Counted from the stretch's first letter, positions 9,293-19,696 are shown. The stretch: 64,000 nt of DNA from Escherichia fergusonii ATCC 35469 (GCF_000026225.1 NC_011740.1:4030001-4094000); one strand, 5' to 3'. Notes: generated by a model not told the origin, from the sequence alone. A program made the numbers and translations.

Positions 9293-11401
9293 TTGTATCT
9301 GTTTGAAAGCCTGAATCAGCTGATTCAAAACTACCTGCCGGAAGACCAAATCAAGCGTCTGCGGCAGGCGTATCTCGTTGCACGTGATGCTCACGAGGGG
9401 CAAACACGTTCAAGCGGTGAACCCTATATCACGCACCCGGTGGCAGTTGCCTGCATTCTGGCCGAGATGAAACTCGACTATGAAACGCTAATGGCAGCAC
9501 TGCTGCATGACGTGATTGAAGATACACCCGCCACCTACCAGGACATGGAACAGCTTTTTGGTAAAAGCGTCGCCGAACTGGTAGAGGGGGTATCAAAGCT
9601 TGATAAACTCAAGTTCCGCGATAAGAAAGAGGCGCAGGCCGAAAACTTTCGCAAGATGATTATGGCGATGGTGCAGGACATCCGCGTCATTCTCATCAAA
9701 CTTGCTGACCGTACCCACAATATGCGCACGCTGGGCTCACTTCGCCCGGACAAACGTCGCCGCATCGCCCGTGAAACACTCGAAATTTACAGCCCGCTGG
9801 CACACCGTTTAGGTATCCACCACATTAAAACCGAACTCGAAGAGCTGGGTTTTGAAGCGCTGTATCCCAACCGTTACCGCGTGATTAAAGAAGTGGTGAA
9901 AGCCGCGCGTGGCAACCGTAAAGAGATGATCCAAAAAATCCTCTCGGAAATCGAAGGGCGTTTGCAGGAAGCGGGAATACCGTGCCGCGTCAGTGGTCGC
10001 GAGAAGCATCTTTATTCGATCTACTGCAAAATGGTGCTCAAAGAGCAGCGTTTTCACTCAATCATGGACATCTACGCCTTCCGCGTGATCGTCAATGATT
10101 CCGACACCTGTTATCGCGTGCTCGGCCAAATGCACAGCCTGTATAAGCCGCGTCCGGGTCGCGTGAAAGACTACATCGCCATTCCAAAAGCGAACGGCTA
10201 TCAGTCTTTGCACACCTCGATGATTGGCCCGCACGGCGTGCCGGTTGAGGTCCAGATCCGTACCGAAGATATGGATCAGATGGCAGAGATGGGTGTTGCC
10301 GCGCACTGGGCTTATAAAGAGCACGGCGAAACCAGTACTACCGCACAAATTCGCGCCCAGCGCTGGATGCAAAGCCTGCTGGAGCTGCAACAGAGTGCCG
10401 GTAGCTCATTTGAATTTATCGAGAGCGTTAAATCCGATCTCTTCCCGGATGAGATTTACGTTTTCACACCGGAAGGGCGCATTGTAGAGCTGCCTGCCGG
10501 TGCAACGCCCGTCGACTTCGCTTATGCGGTGCATACCGATATCGGTCATGCCTGCGTGGGCGCTCGCGTCGACCGTCAGCCTTACCCGCTGTCGCAGCCG
10601 CTCTCCAGTGGCCAAACCGTTGAAATCATTACCGCACCGGGCGCTCGCCCGAATGCCGCATGGCTGAACTTTGTCGTTAGCTCGAAAGCGCGCGCCAAAA
10701 TTCGTCAGTTGCTGAAAAACCTCAAGCGTGATGATTCTGTAAGCCTGGGCCGTCGTCTGCTCAATCACGCGTTGGGTGGCAGCCGTAAGCTCAATGAAAT
10801 CCCGCCGGAAAATATTCAGCGCGAGCTGGACCGCATGAAGCTGGTAACGCTTGACGATCTGCTGGCGGAAATTGGTCTTGGCAACGCGATGAGCGTGGTG
10901 GTCGCGAAAAATCTGCAACATGGGGACGCCTCCATTCCGCCGGTGACTCAAAGCCACGGGCATCTGCCGATTAAAGGTGCTGATGGCGTGTTGATCACCT
11001 TTGCGAAATGCTGCCGCCCCATTCCTGGCGATCCGATTATCGCTCACGTCAGCCCCGGTAAAGGTCTGGTGATCCACCATGAATCCTGCCGTAACATCCG
11101 TGGCTACCAGAAAGAGCCAGAGAAATTTATGGCTGTAGAATGGGATAAAGAGACGGCACAGGAGTTCATCACCGAGATCAAAGTGGAGATGTTCAATCAT
11201 CAGGGGGCATTAGCTAACCTGACGGCAGCGATCAATACGACCAACTCCAATATTCAAAGTTTGAATACAGAAGAAAAGGATGGTCGCGTCTACAGCGCCT
11301 TTATTCGTCTGACCGCCCGTGACCGTGTGCATCTGGCGAATATCATGCGCAAAATCCGCGTGATGCCAGACGTGATTAAAGTCACCCGAAACCGAAATTA
11401 A
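9293..11401 (+). CDS. spoT: Bifunctional (p)ppGpp synthase/hydrolase SpoT
   Basis: Long RelA/SpoT protein of 702 residues that makes and, mainly, degrades ppGpp. In order it has the HD hydrolase domain (HPVAVACILAEMKLDYET..HDVIEDT; HDVIED around 72-77), the synthetase domain (GREKHLYSIYCKM; KANGYQSLHTSM), the TGS domain (YVFTPEGRIVELPAGATPVDFAY), a helical and Cys-containing region (FAKCCRPIPGD) and a C-terminal ACT domain. The start is TTG at 9293, the known E. coli initiation. Six bases separate it from trmH. Confidence 0.97.
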   Translation: MYLFESLNQLIQNYLPEDQIKRLRQAYLVARDAHEGQTRSSGEPYITHPVAVACILAEMKLDYETLMAALLHDVIEDTPATYQDMEQLFGKSVAELVEGVSKLDKLKFRDKKEAQAENFRKMIMAMVQDIRVILIKLADRTHNMRTLGSLRPDKRRRIARETLEIYSPLAHRLGIHHIKTELEELGFEALYPNRYRVIKEVVKAARGNRKEMIQKILSEIEGRLQEAGIPCRVSGREKHLYSIYCKMVLKEQRFHSIMDIYAFRVIVNDSDTCYRVLGQMHSLYKPRPGRVKDYIAIPKANGYQSLHTSMIGPHGVPVEVQIRTEDMDQMAEMGVAAHWAYKEHGETSTTAQIRAQRWMQSLLELQQSAGSSFEFIESVKSDLFPDEIYVFTPEGRIVELPAGATPVDFAYAVHTDIGHACVGARVDRQPYPLSQPLSSGQTVEIITAPGARPNAAWLNFVVSSKARAKIRQLLKNLKRDDSVSLGRRLLNHALGGSRKLNEIPPENIQRELDRMKLVTLDDLLAEIGLGNAMSVVVAKNLQHGDASIPPVTQSHGHLPIKGADGVLITFAKCCRPIPGDPIIAHVSPGKGLVIHHESCRNIRGYQKEPEKFMAVEWDKETAQEFITEIKVEMFNHQGALANLTAAINTTNSNIQSLNTEEKDGRVYSAFIRLTARDRVHLANIMRKIRVMPDVIKVTRNRN

Positions 11402-11407
11402 TGTTTT

Positions 11408-12097
11408 ATGAACCCAACACGTTATGCACGCATCTGCGAAATGCTCGCCAGGCGGCAGCCTGATCTGACCGTCTGCATGGAGCAGGTCCACAAACCACAT
11501 AACGTTTCTGCGATTATTCGTACCGCAGATGCTGTTGGCGTACATGAAGTTCATGCCGTCTGGCCTGGCAGCCGGATGCGCACCATGGCTTCGGCTGCGG
11601 CTGGCAGCAACAGTTGGGTACAGGTAAAAACGCACCGTACCATTGGCGATGCCGTCGCCCATCTGAAAGGCCAGGGCATGCAGATTCTGGCTACACATCT
11701 TTCTGATAACGCTGTCGATTTCCGCGAAATTGATTACACCCGCCCGACCTGTATTTTGATGGGACAGGAGAAAACGGGTATCACGCAGGAAGCGTTAGCC
11801 CTGGCGGATCAGGACATCATCATTCCGATGATCGGCATGGTGCAGTCGCTGAATGTTTCCGTTGCCTCAGCCCTTATTCTTTACGAAGCCCAGCGCCAGC
11901 GGCAAAACGCAGGCATGTATCTGCGGGAAAACAGCATGTTGCCGGAAGCGGAGCAACAACGGCTGTTGTTTGAAGGCGGCTATCCGGTGCTGGCGAAAGT
12001 CGCAAAACGCAAAGGCCTACCTTACCCCCACGTTAATCAGCAAGGCGAGATCGAAGCTGATGCCGACTGGTGGGCCACTATGCAGGCAGCAGGGTAA
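11408..12097 (+). CDS. trmH: tRNA (guanosine-18-2'-O)-methyltransferase
   Basis: SPOUT-class enzyme that methylates the 2'-OH of G18 in tRNA; also called spoU. The three SPOUT motifs are present: NVSAIIRTADAVG with the catalytic Arg, LMGQEKTGI, and SLNVSVASALILYE forming the knot. The length of 229 residues is usual. It sits in the rpoZ-spoT-trmH-recG operon with a 5-bp gap to recG. Confidence 0.97.
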   Translation: MNPTRYARICEMLARRQPDLTVCMEQVHKPHNVSAIIRTADAVGVHEVHAVWPGSRMRTMASAAAGSNSWVQVKTHRTIGDAVAHLKGQGMQILATHLSDNAVDFREIDYTRPTCILMGQEKTGITQEALALADQDIIIPMIGMVQSLNVSVASALILYEAQRQRQNAGMYLRENSMLPEAEQQRLLFEGGYPVLAKVAKRKGLPYPHVNQQGEIEADADWWATMQAAG

Positions 12098-12102
12098 GCG
12101 CC

Positions 12103-14184
12103 ATGAAAGGTCGCCTGTTAGATGCTGTTCCGCTCAGTTCGCTAACGGGCGTTGGCGCGGCGCAAAGTAATAAGCTGGCGAAAATCAATCTGCATACCGT
12201 GCAGGATTTACTCTTACACCTTCCTCTGCGCTACGAAGATCGCACCCATCTCTACCCCATCGGTGAACTACTGCCGGGCGTTTACGCCACGGTGGAAGGC
12301 GAAGTGCTGAATTGCAATATCTCCTTCGGCGGTCGGCGGATGATGACCTGCCAGATCAGCGACGGTTCCGGCATTCTCACCATGCGCTTTTTCAACTTCA
12401 ACGCGGCAATGAAAAATAGCCTGGCGACGGGCCGCCGTGTGCTGGCCTATGGAGAAGCAAAGCGCGGTAAATATGGTGCGGAGATGATCCACCCGGAATA
12501 CCGCGTGCAGGGCGATCTCAGTACACCAGAGTTGCAGGAGACGCTCACGCCGGTTTATCCAACAACGGAAGGCGTAAAGCAGGCCACGCTGCGTAAATTA
12601 ACCGACCAGGCGCTGGATCTGCTCGACACCTGCGCCATTGAAGAACTCCTGCCGCCGGAACTGTCACAAGGAATGATGACGCTACCGGAAGCGTTGCGCA
12701 CTTTGCACCGCCCGCCGCCGACGCTACAGCTTAGCGATCTCGAAACCGGGCAGCATCCGGCACAACGCCGGCTGATTCTGGAAGAGTTGCTGGCGCACAA
12801 CCTCAGCATGTTAGCCTTACGTGCCGGAGCACAGCGTTTTCATGCCCAGCCGCTGAGCGCCAATGACGCGCTGAAAAATAAACTCCTCGCAGCCTTACCG
12901 TTCAAGCCAACGGGCGCACAGGCACGCGTGGTGGCGGAGATCGAGCGCGATATGGCGCTGGATGTGCCGATGATGCGCCTGGTGCAGGGCGATGTAGGTT
13001 CCGGTAAAACGCTGGTCGCCGCCCTCGCCGCGTTGCGTGCGATTGCGCACGGCAAACAGGTGGCATTGATGGCACCAACCGAATTACTCGCCGAGCAGCA
13101 CGCCAATAACTTCCGCAACTGGTTTGAACCGCTCGGTATCGAAGTGGGCTGGCTCGCCGGTAAACAGAAAGGTAAAGCACGGCTGGCTCAGCAAGAAGCC
13201 ATCGCCAGCGGTCAGGTACAGATGATTGTTGGCACTCACGCCATTTTCCAGGAACAGGTGCAGTTTAACGGCCTGGCGCTGGTGATTATCGATGAACAGC
13301 ATCGTTTTGGCGTGCATCAGCGTCTGGCGTTATGGGAGAAAGGCCAGCAGCAGGGCTTCCATCCGCATCAGTTGATCATGACCGCCACGCCGATCCCCCG
13401 CACGCTGGCGATGACCGCGTATGCCGATCTCGATACCTCGATCATTGATGAACTGCCGCCAGGCCGCACGCCAGTGACGACTGTGGCAATCCCGGATACC
13501 CGTCGTAACGACATTATTGACCGCGTGCGCCACGCCTGCATGACTGAAGGTCGTCAGGCATACTGGGTTTGTACGTTGATTGAAGAGTCAGAGTTACTGG
13601 AAGCGCAGGCGGCGGAAGCTACCTGGGAAGAGTTGAAACTGGCGCTACCAGAGTTGAATATTGGCCTGGTACACGGACGGATGAAGCCAGCCGAGAAGCA
13701 GGCCGTCATGGCGTCATTTAAACAAGGCGAGTTACACCTGCTGGTTGCCACTACTGTTATTGAAGTCGGCGTTGATGTGCCTAACGCCAGCCTGATGATC
13801 ATCGAAAACCCGGAGCGTCTGGGTCTGGCGCAGTTGCACCAGCTACGTGGGCGTGTAGGTCGTGGCGCGGTGGCTTCTCACTGTGTGCTGCTCTACAAAA
13901 CGCCGCTCTCCAAAACCGCGCAAATCCGCCTGCAAGTGCTGCGCGACAGCAACGACGGTTTTGTGATTGCACAAAAAGATCTGGAGATTCGCGGCCCTGG
14001 CGAATTGTTAGGTACGCGCCAGACGGGTAATGCTGAATTTAAAGTGGCGGATTTGCTGCGCGATCAGGCGATGATCCCGGAAGTTCAGCGCCTGGCACGC
14101 CACATTCACGAACGTTACCCACAGCAGGCAAAAGCCCTGATAGAACGCTGGATGCCGGAAACGGAACGTTACTCGAATGCATGA
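12103..14184 (+). CDS. recG: ATP-dependent DNA helicase RecG
   Basis: Branch-migrating helicase that remodels stalled forks and recombination intermediates. The N-terminal wedge (OB) domain is followed by superfamily 2 motifs: GDVGSGKT (Walker A), DEQHRFGV (motif II), TATPIPRT (motif III) and, in the second lobe, VGVDVPNAS and QLRGRVGRG. The start at MKGRLLDAV gives 693 residues, as in E. coli. Its final 16 bases overlap the 3' end of the convergent unknown gene. Confidence 0.98.
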   Translation: MKGRLLDAVPLSSLTGVGAAQSNKLAKINLHTVQDLLLHLPLRYEDRTHLYPIGELLPGVYATVEGEVLNCNISFGGRRMMTCQISDGSGILTMRFFNFNAAMKNSLATGRRVLAYGEAKRGKYGAEMIHPEYRVQGDLSTPELQETLTPVYPTTEGVKQATLRKLTDQALDLLDTCAIEELLPPELSQGMMTLPEALRTLHRPPPTLQLSDLETGQHPAQRRLILEELLAHNLSMLALRAGAQRFHAQPLSANDALKNKLLAALPFKPTGAQARVVAEIERDMALDVPMMRLVQGDVGSGKTLVAALAALRAIAHGKQVALMAPTELLAEQHANNFRNWFEPLGIEVGWLAGKQKGKARLAQQEAIASGQVQMIVGTHAIFQEQVQFNGLALVIIDEQHRFGVHQRLALWEKGQQQGFHPHQLIMTATPIPRTLAMTAYADLDTSIIDELPPGRTPVTTVAIPDTRRNDIIDRVRHACMTEGRQAYWVCTLIEESELLEAQAAEATWEELKLALPELNIGLVHGRMKPAEKQAVMASFKQGELHLLVATTVIEVGVDVPNASLMIIENPERLGLAQLHQLRGRVGRGAVASHCVLLYKTPLSKTAQIRLQVLRDSNDGFVIAQKDLEIRGPGELLGTRQTGNAEFKVADLLRDQAMIPEVQRLARHIHERYPQQAKALIERWMPETERYSNA

Positions 14185-15035
14185 CCAGACTCATCACAAG
14201 ACAAGTCACGCAGTAAATCTTCAATCTGGATAGTGATGATATCCATTGCCTCATACGCATCCTGCGCAATTCGCGCCGCCATTGCGCCTTCCGCTTCACC
14301 ACGCAGAATTTCAGCCGCTGCCTGTACGCCAGCCACAATCATTTCAGGTGTTAACATTTGGCGAAGAAAAGCGCGATTCTCAGAGGACCAGCCATCTTTA
14401 TGACCTAATGGATGCCCCCAGCCTAACCATTCTTGCAACCATAACGGATTGGCTTCTATGGGATAAATTAGATGCGCGGCATACTGAATAGCACACACCG
14501 CTTTTCCCGGCGTATCCAGCACCCACCAGCGTGACCAGAGAGAATGAATTAACGGCGCGGCCCCGCCCAGAGTATTGAATACCGCCAGCCAGCAAAGAAC
14601 ATTATTGAAACCACGCTCGTTATCCATACGCTGCAACGCGGTTTCCAGTAAAAATTGCCGTACCTGCTGGCGTTGGGAAGTATTCATCATCTCCTGCCAG
14701 AGGTAGGGCCGACGCAATGCCTTCATTAAGGATTCTTCGAAGTGATCACCATAACCGCCAGCTAAAACGGTTTCATGCCATTGCGCCAGGCATAGCGGAA
14801 ACAGATAGCGAAACAGCTCTATTTGCATCGGTTCGTTATAAACGAGATTGAGTACATAGTAAGCACTCAAATCCCATTCGCTGATCTGCTGCCACTCTTT
14901 AGCCGCCAGCGCCTTGAGTTCGGCATCTGCGTAATCAAATTCCGTTTCCCATACACAGAGCACTGGCGGCTCATCACCAAAAATATGGCGACAGTGTTCA
15001 CGTAGCGTTTCCGGTTCCTTCCGACGCTTTTTCAT
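14169..15035 (-). CDS. Unrecognised 288-residue protein beside gltS
   Basis: I do not recognise this family. The product MKKRRKEPETLREHC... is probably cytosolic: no signal peptide or membrane segment. It is mostly helical in appearance, acidic overall and notably rich in tryptophan (for example QEWLGWGHPLGHKDGW), with a basic start. The stop of gltS lies two bases upstream of its start, so it is almost certainly cotranscribed with gltS and translationally linked. Its 3' end overlaps recG by 16 bases. In K-12, as I remember it, recG and gltS are neighbours with no gene of this size between them. Base composition is moderate and the frame is clean over its whole length, so it is likely a real gene. 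Confidence 0.8.
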   Translation of the reverse strand: MKKRRKEPETLREHCRHIFGDEPPVLCVWETEFDYADAELKALAAKEWQQISEWDLSAYYVLNLVYNEPMQIELFRYLFPLCLAQWHETVLAGGYGDHFEESLMKALRRPYLWQEMMNTSQRQQVRQFLLETALQRMDNERGFNNVLCWLAVFNTLGGAAPLIHSLWSRWWVLDTPGKAVCAIQYAAHLIYPIEANPLWLQEWLGWGHPLGHKDGWSSENRAFLRQMLTPEMIVAGVQAAAEILRGEAEGAMAARIAQDAYEAMDIITIQIEDLLRDLSCDESGHAFE

Positions 15036-15037
15036 TT

Positions 15038-16243
15038 TTAACCCGCAAAAATCGGCAACATTAAATACAGCTTAATCACCAGCGCATTGACGATATCGAT
15101 AAAGAACGCACCAACCATCGGCACGACCAGGAACGCCATGTGCGACGGGCCAAAACGTTCGGTGATTGCTTGCATGTTGGCGATTGCCGTTGGCGTTGCA
15201 CCGAGGCCAAAACCACAGTGACCCGCAGCCAGCACCGCCGCATCGTAGTTTTTGCCCATCATGCGCCAGGTAACGAAGATGGCATACAACGCCATGAAGA
15301 TGGTCTGTACCACCAGAATCGCCAGCATCGGCAGCGCCAGCGAAGCCAGCTCCCATAGTTTCAGCCCCATCAGCGCCATCGCCAGGAACAACGACAGGCT
15401 TACGTTACCAAGCACGGATACCGCACGCTCAAAGACGCGGTAAAAGCCCATCATTGACAGACCGTTGCTCAGAATCACGCCAACAAACAGTACACAGACG
15501 AAGGTCGGCAGTTCAAAAGCAGTGCCAGCCAAAAGTTGCGCAACAATTTTCCCCACCGTCAGGCAGATAGCAATCAGCGCGATAGTTTCAATCAGCACCA
15601 GCGAGGTGATCATGCGGCCCACATCCGGCTTTTCGAACGCCGTCGGGACTTCCTGGTCATCTGGAATACCGTTCGGCGTGGTGGAGTGTTTCACCAGATA
15701 GCGCGCTACCGGACCGCCAATCAAGCCGCCCAGCACCAGACCAAACGTCGCACAGGCCATCGCCACTTCCGTCGCATTGGAGAAGCCATAGCGTTCAATG
15801 AACAATTTACTCCACGCAGCGCCCGTACCGTGACCGCCCGAAAGAGTAATAGAACCGGCCAGCAGCCCCATCAGTGGATCAAGCCCTAACAGGCTAGCCA
15901 TACCAATGCCAATGGCATTTTGCATCACCAATAGGCCAACAACCACAATCAGGAAAATACCAACCACACGCCCACCAGCGCGCAGACTGGCAAGGTTGGC
16001 GTTCAAACCAATGGTGGCGAAGAAAGCCAGCATTAACGGATCGCGCAGGGACATATCAAAGTTGACTTCCCAGCCCATACTTTTTTTCAGCACCAGCAAC
16101 GCAAGTGCAACCAGCAAACCGCCAGCAACAGGTTCCGGTATGGTGTATTTCTTCAAAAAGGAGACGGAATGGACTAACTTGCGCCCCAGCAGCAACGTCA
16201 GCGTTGCGGCAACAAGCGTTGATAAAGTGTCGAGATGAAACAT
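15038..16243 (-). CDS. gltS: Sodium/glutamate symporter
   Basis: Inner-membrane Na+-dependent glutamate carrier of the ESS family, 401 residues, with ten or more hydrophobic segments in two related halves. The repeated loop motifs SGGHGTGAAW and GHCGFGLGATPTA, typical re-entrant loops of GltS, are both present. I start at MFHLDTLSTLV; the upstream ATG would add ten residues. The divergent xanP promoter lies across 220 bp. The unknown gene follows two bases after its stop. Confidence 0.97.
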   Translation of the reverse strand: MFHLDTLSTLVAATLTLLLGRKLVHSVSFLKKYTIPEPVAGGLLVALALLVLKKSMGWEVNFDMSLRDPLMLAFFATIGLNANLASLRAGGRVVGIFLIVVVGLLVMQNAIGIGMASLLGLDPLMGLLAGSITLSGGHGTGAAWSKLFIERYGFSNATEVAMACATFGLVLGGLIGGPVARYLVKHSTTPNGIPDDQEVPTAFEKPDVGRMITSLVLIETIALIAICLTVGKIVAQLLAGTAFELPTFVCVLFVGVILSNGLSMMGFYRVFERAVSVLGNVSLSLFLAMALMGLKLWELASLALPMLAILVVQTIFMALYAIFVTWRMMGKNYDAAVLAAGHCGFGLGATPTAIANMQAITERFGPSHMAFLVVPMVGAFFIDIVNALVIKLYLMLPIFAG

Positions 16244-16473
16244 AGATAGATAGCTCCTTTGTGCACGCACCACTCCTGCAGAGTCATGCTTTCCTGGTTC
16301 GATTCTCAGCTGTTAACAGAAAAATGGCATGGATTTTAAGCAGAAAAGAGGCAAAAGTTATATAAAAAAGTTCATTTATTGCATTTAAATATTTAGCGTA
16401 ATCACTGGCAAACGTTTGCTTTTGGTCTATGGTCAGCTAAAATGCCCTCTTTGCTACCACGGGATTGTTTTCG

Positions 16474-17865
16474 ATGTCTGTTTCCACCCTCGAGTCAGAA
16501 AATGCGCAACCGATTGCGCAGACTCAAAGCAGCGAGTTGATTTACCGTCTTGAAGATCGTCCGCCGCTTCCTCAAACCCTGTTTGCCGCCTGCCAGCATC
16601 TGCTGGCGATGTTCGTTGCGGTGATCACGCCAGCGCTATTAATCTGCCAGGCGCTGGGTTTACCGGCACAAGACACACAACACATTATTAGTATGTCGCT
16701 GTTTGCCTCCGGTGTGGCGTCGATTATTCAAATTAAGGCCTGGGGCCCGGTTGGCTCCGGGCTGTTGTCTATTCAGGGCACCAGCTTCAACTTTGTTGCC
16801 CCTCTGATTATGGGCGGTACGGCGCTTAAGACCGGTGGTGCTGATGTTCCTACCATGATGGCGGCTTTGTTCGGCACGTTGATGCTGGCAAGTTGCACCG
16901 AGATGGTGATCTCCCGCGTTCTGCATCTGGCGCGCCGCATTATTACGCCGCTGGTTTCTGGCGTTGTGGTGATGATTATCGGCCTGTCGCTAATTCAGGT
17001 TGGGTTAACGTCCATTGGCGGCGGTTACGCAGCCATGAGCGATAACACCTTCGGCGCACCGAAAAATCTGCTGCTGGCAGGCGTGGTCTTAGCCTTAATT
17101 ATCCTGCTTAACCGTCAGCGCAACCCCTACTTACGCGTGGCCTCACTGGTGATTGCGATGGCGGCCGGATATGCGCTGGCATGGTTTATGGGCATGTTGC
17201 CAGAAAGCAACGAACCGATGACGCAAGAGCTGATTATGGTGCCAACGCCGCTCTATTACGGTCTTGGCATTGAATGGAGCCTGCTGCTGCCACTGATGCT
17301 GGTCTTTATGATCACCTCTCTGGAAACTATTGGCGATATCACGGCGACCTCTGACGTTTCGGAACAGCCTGTTTCTGGTCCGCTATACATGAAACGTCTG
17401 AAAGGCGGCGTGCTGGCGAATGGTCTGAACTCATTTGTGTCGGCGGTATTTAACACCTTCCCGAACTCCTGTTTTGGACAAAACAATGGTGTGATTCAGT
17501 TAACAGGTGTTGCCAGCCGTTATGTTGGTTTTGTTGTGGCGCTGATGTTGATTTTGCTCGGCCTGTTCCCGGCAGTAAGTGGATTTGTGCAACATATTCC
17601 TGAACCTGTGCTGGGCGGCGCGACGCTGGTAATGTTTGGTACTATCGCAGCATCAGGTGTGCGTATTGTCTCCCGTGAGCCGCTAAACCGCCGGGCAATT
17701 CTGATTATTGCTCTGTCTCTGGCGGTCGGTCTGGGTGTTTCTCAGCAGCCACTGATTTTGCAGTTTGCTCCTGACTGGCTGAAAAACCTGCTCTCCTCCG
17801 GGATCGCCGCAGGCGGTATTACTGCCATTGCGCTGAACCTGATTTTCCCGCCGGAAAAACAGTAA
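16474..17865 (+). CDS. xanP: Xanthine:H+ symporter XanP (NCS2 family)
   Basis: Nucleobase-ascorbate family permease of 463 residues in the inner membrane, specific for xanthine in E. coli; formerly yicE. Visible signatures are LSIQGTSFNFVAPL, ITSLETIGDITATSDVS (carrying the conserved Glu and Asp) and the NCS2 stretch NTFPNSCFGQNNGVIQLTGV. Start at MSVSTLESENAQ. Stands alone, with a hairpin behind it. Confidence 0.96.
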   Translation: MSVSTLESENAQPIAQTQSSELIYRLEDRPPLPQTLFAACQHLLAMFVAVITPALLICQALGLPAQDTQHIISMSLFASGVASIIQIKAWGPVGSGLLSIQGTSFNFVAPLIMGGTALKTGGADVPTMMAALFGTLMLASCTEMVISRVLHLARRIITPLVSGVVVMIIGLSLIQVGLTSIGGGYAAMSDNTFGAPKNLLLAGVVLALIILLNRQRNPYLRVASLVIAMAAGYALAWFMGMLPESNEPMTQELIMVPTPLYYGLGIEWSLLLPLMLVFMITSLETIGDITATSDVSEQPVSGPLYMKRLKGGVLANGLNSFVSAVFNTFPNSCFGQNNGVIQLTGVASRYVGFVVALMLILLGLFPAVSGFVQHIPEPVLGGATLVMFGTIAASGVRIVSREPLNRRAILIIALSLAVGLGVSQQPLILQFAPDWLKNLLSSGIAAGGITAIALNLIFPPEKQ

Positions 17866-17871
17866 ATTCCT

Positions 17872-17900
17872 TGCGGCGGTAAGATATTTCTACCGCCGCA
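17872..17900 (+). terminator. Hairpin terminator of xanP
   Basis: TGCGGCGGTA, nine-base loop, TACCGCCGCA: ten perfect pairs, seven bases past the xanP stop, followed by a pyrimidine-rich but not pure-T stretch. Confidence 0.65.
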
Positions 17901-17986
17901 GTCATCCTCTTTCACTATTCCCGCCTTGAGGAATGCGCACAAATCGTGCATAACTCCCTTATGTTCATTTCACGGGATGGAACACC

Positions 17987-19696
17987 ATGAAATTTCTTGG
18001 GAAGCTGATTCTCTATGTGCTGATCGCTATTGTCGTAGTGGTTTTTGGCCTCTATTTTCTGTTGCAGACACGATGGGGCGCGGAGCAAGTCAGTGCCTGG
18101 GTATCCGAAAACAGTAGTTATCATCTTGAGTTCGATGCTATCGATCATCGTTTCTCCGCTCCATCACATGTTCTGCTGGAGAATGTGACTTTTGGACGTG
18201 ATGGACAACCTGCGACGTTGGTCGCTAAACGGGTCGATATAGGGTTAAGTAGCCGTCAACTCAGCGAGCCAGGTTATGTCGATACCATTCTGTTAGAGGA
18301 CGGAACGCTCAATCTCACCAGTCACACGGCACCACTGCCATTTAAGGCCGATCGTTTGCAATTACGGGATATGGCATTTAACAGCCCCGGTAGCGAGTGG
18401 AATCTGAGCGCCCAACGCGTTAGTGGTGGTGTTATTCCCTGGCAGCCTGAAGCCGGCAAGGTGCTGGGTAGCAAAGCACAATTTCAACTGAGCGCAGGTT
18501 CTTTAACGTTGAATGATGTTCCCGCCTCCAGCGTACTGCTGGAGGGTGCTATTGATAATGAACAAATCACTCTTAGCAATATTGGTGCTGATATCGCACA
18601 AGGAACGTTAACAGGTGTAGCTCGTCGCCAGGCAGACGGCAGCTGGCAGGTAGAAAACCTGCGTCTGAATGAAATCCGCCTGCAAAGCGATAAATCTTTA
18701 CTCGATTTCTTCGCGCCTTTACGCACCATCCCTTCACTGCAAATTGGCCGTCTGGAGGTAACTGATGCTCGTCTGCAAGGCCCGGACTGGGCGGTAACTG
18801 ATCTGGATCTAAGCTTGCGCAATATGACGTTCAGTAAAGATGACTGGCAAACCCAGGAAGGTAAGCTGTCGATGAACGCCAATGAGTTTATTTATGGCTC
18901 GCTGCATTTTTATGATCCCATCCTTAATGCCGAGTTTTCTCCTCAGGGAATGACACTACGCCAGTTCACTACGCGCTGGGAAGGAGGCATGGTAAGAACA
19001 TCTGGTCAGTGGTTACGCGATGGTAAAGCACTCATTCTCGACGATGCAGCCATCGCCGGGCTGGAATATACCCTGCCGGGAAACTGGAAACAGTTATGGA
19101 TGCAACCACTGCCATCATGGCTGAACAGCCTGATACTGAAGAAATTTAGCGCCAGCCGTAATTTGATTATTGATATTGATCCCGCCTTCCCCTGGCAGCT
19201 TACCGCGCTGGATGGCTATGGTGCGAATCTCGGACTGGTGCAAAACCACCAATGGGGTATCTGGAGCGGAAGTGCCACGCTTAACGCCGCCGCTGGCACG
19301 TTTAACCGCATAGACATGCGCAGACCGTCGTTGTCACTGGCGGCGAATGCCAGCACCGTAAATATCAGCGACCTGAGCGCTTTCACCGAAAAAGGGATCC
19401 TCGAAGCCACCGCCAGCGTATCCCAAACACCACAACGTCAGACCCATATCAGTCTGAACGGACGCGGTGTTCCGGTGAATATTCTGCAACAGTGGGGTTG
19501 GCCTGAGTTACCCATAACTGGCGATGGCAATATTCAACTGGTTGCCAGCGGCGCGATTCAGGCCAATGCCCCGCTGAAACCTACCGTTAACGGGCAACTC
19601 CACGCCGTAAATGCTGAAAAACAGCAAGTGACTCAAACCATGAATGCGGGCGTCGTTTCCAGTAGCGAAGTTACATCGACAGAGCCGGTGCAGTAA
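17987..19696 (+). CDS. yicH: AsmA-family protein YicH
   Basis: 569-residue AsmA-like protein: one N-terminal membrane anchor (about residues 7-27, LILYVLIAIVVVVFGLYFLL) followed by a long periplasmic part rich in beta strands. The AsmA/TamB/YhdP group is implicated in phospholipid movement to the outer membrane or in its composition; the individual role of YicH is not fixed. Convergent with yicI, with a shared hairpin between them. Confidence 0.92.
   Translation: MKFLGKLILYVLIAIVVVVFGLYFLLQTRWGAEQVSAWVSENSSYHLEFDAIDHRFSAPSHVLLENVTFGRDGQPATLVAKRVDIGLSSRQLSEPGYVDTILLEDGTLNLTSHTAPLPFKADRLQLRDMAFNSPGSEWNLSAQRVSGGVIPWQPEAGKVLGSKAQFQLSAGSLTLNDVPASSVLLEGAIDNEQITLSNIGADIAQGTLTGVARRQADGSWQVENLRLNEIRLQSDKSLLDFFAPLRTIPSLQIGRLEVTDARLQGPDWAVTDLDLSLRNMTFSKDDWQTQEGKLSMNANEFIYGSLHFYDPILNAEFSPQGMTLRQFTTRWEGGMVRTSGQWLRDGKALILDDAAIAGLEYTLPGNWKQLWMQPLPSWLNSLILKKFSASRNLIIDIDPAFPWQLTALDGYGANLGLVQNHQWGIWSGSATLNAAAGTFNRIDMRRPSLSLAANASTVNISDLSAFTEKGILEATASVSQTPQRQTHISLNGRGVPVNILQQWGWPELPITGDGNIQLVASGAIQANAPLKPTVNGQLHAVNAEKQQVTQTMNAGVVSSSEVTSTEPVQ

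Noticed and set aside
10406..11200. 264-codon minus-strand frame inside spoT
   Set aside because: A long shadow frame opposite a conserved gene; composition follows spoT codon positions and there is no start context.
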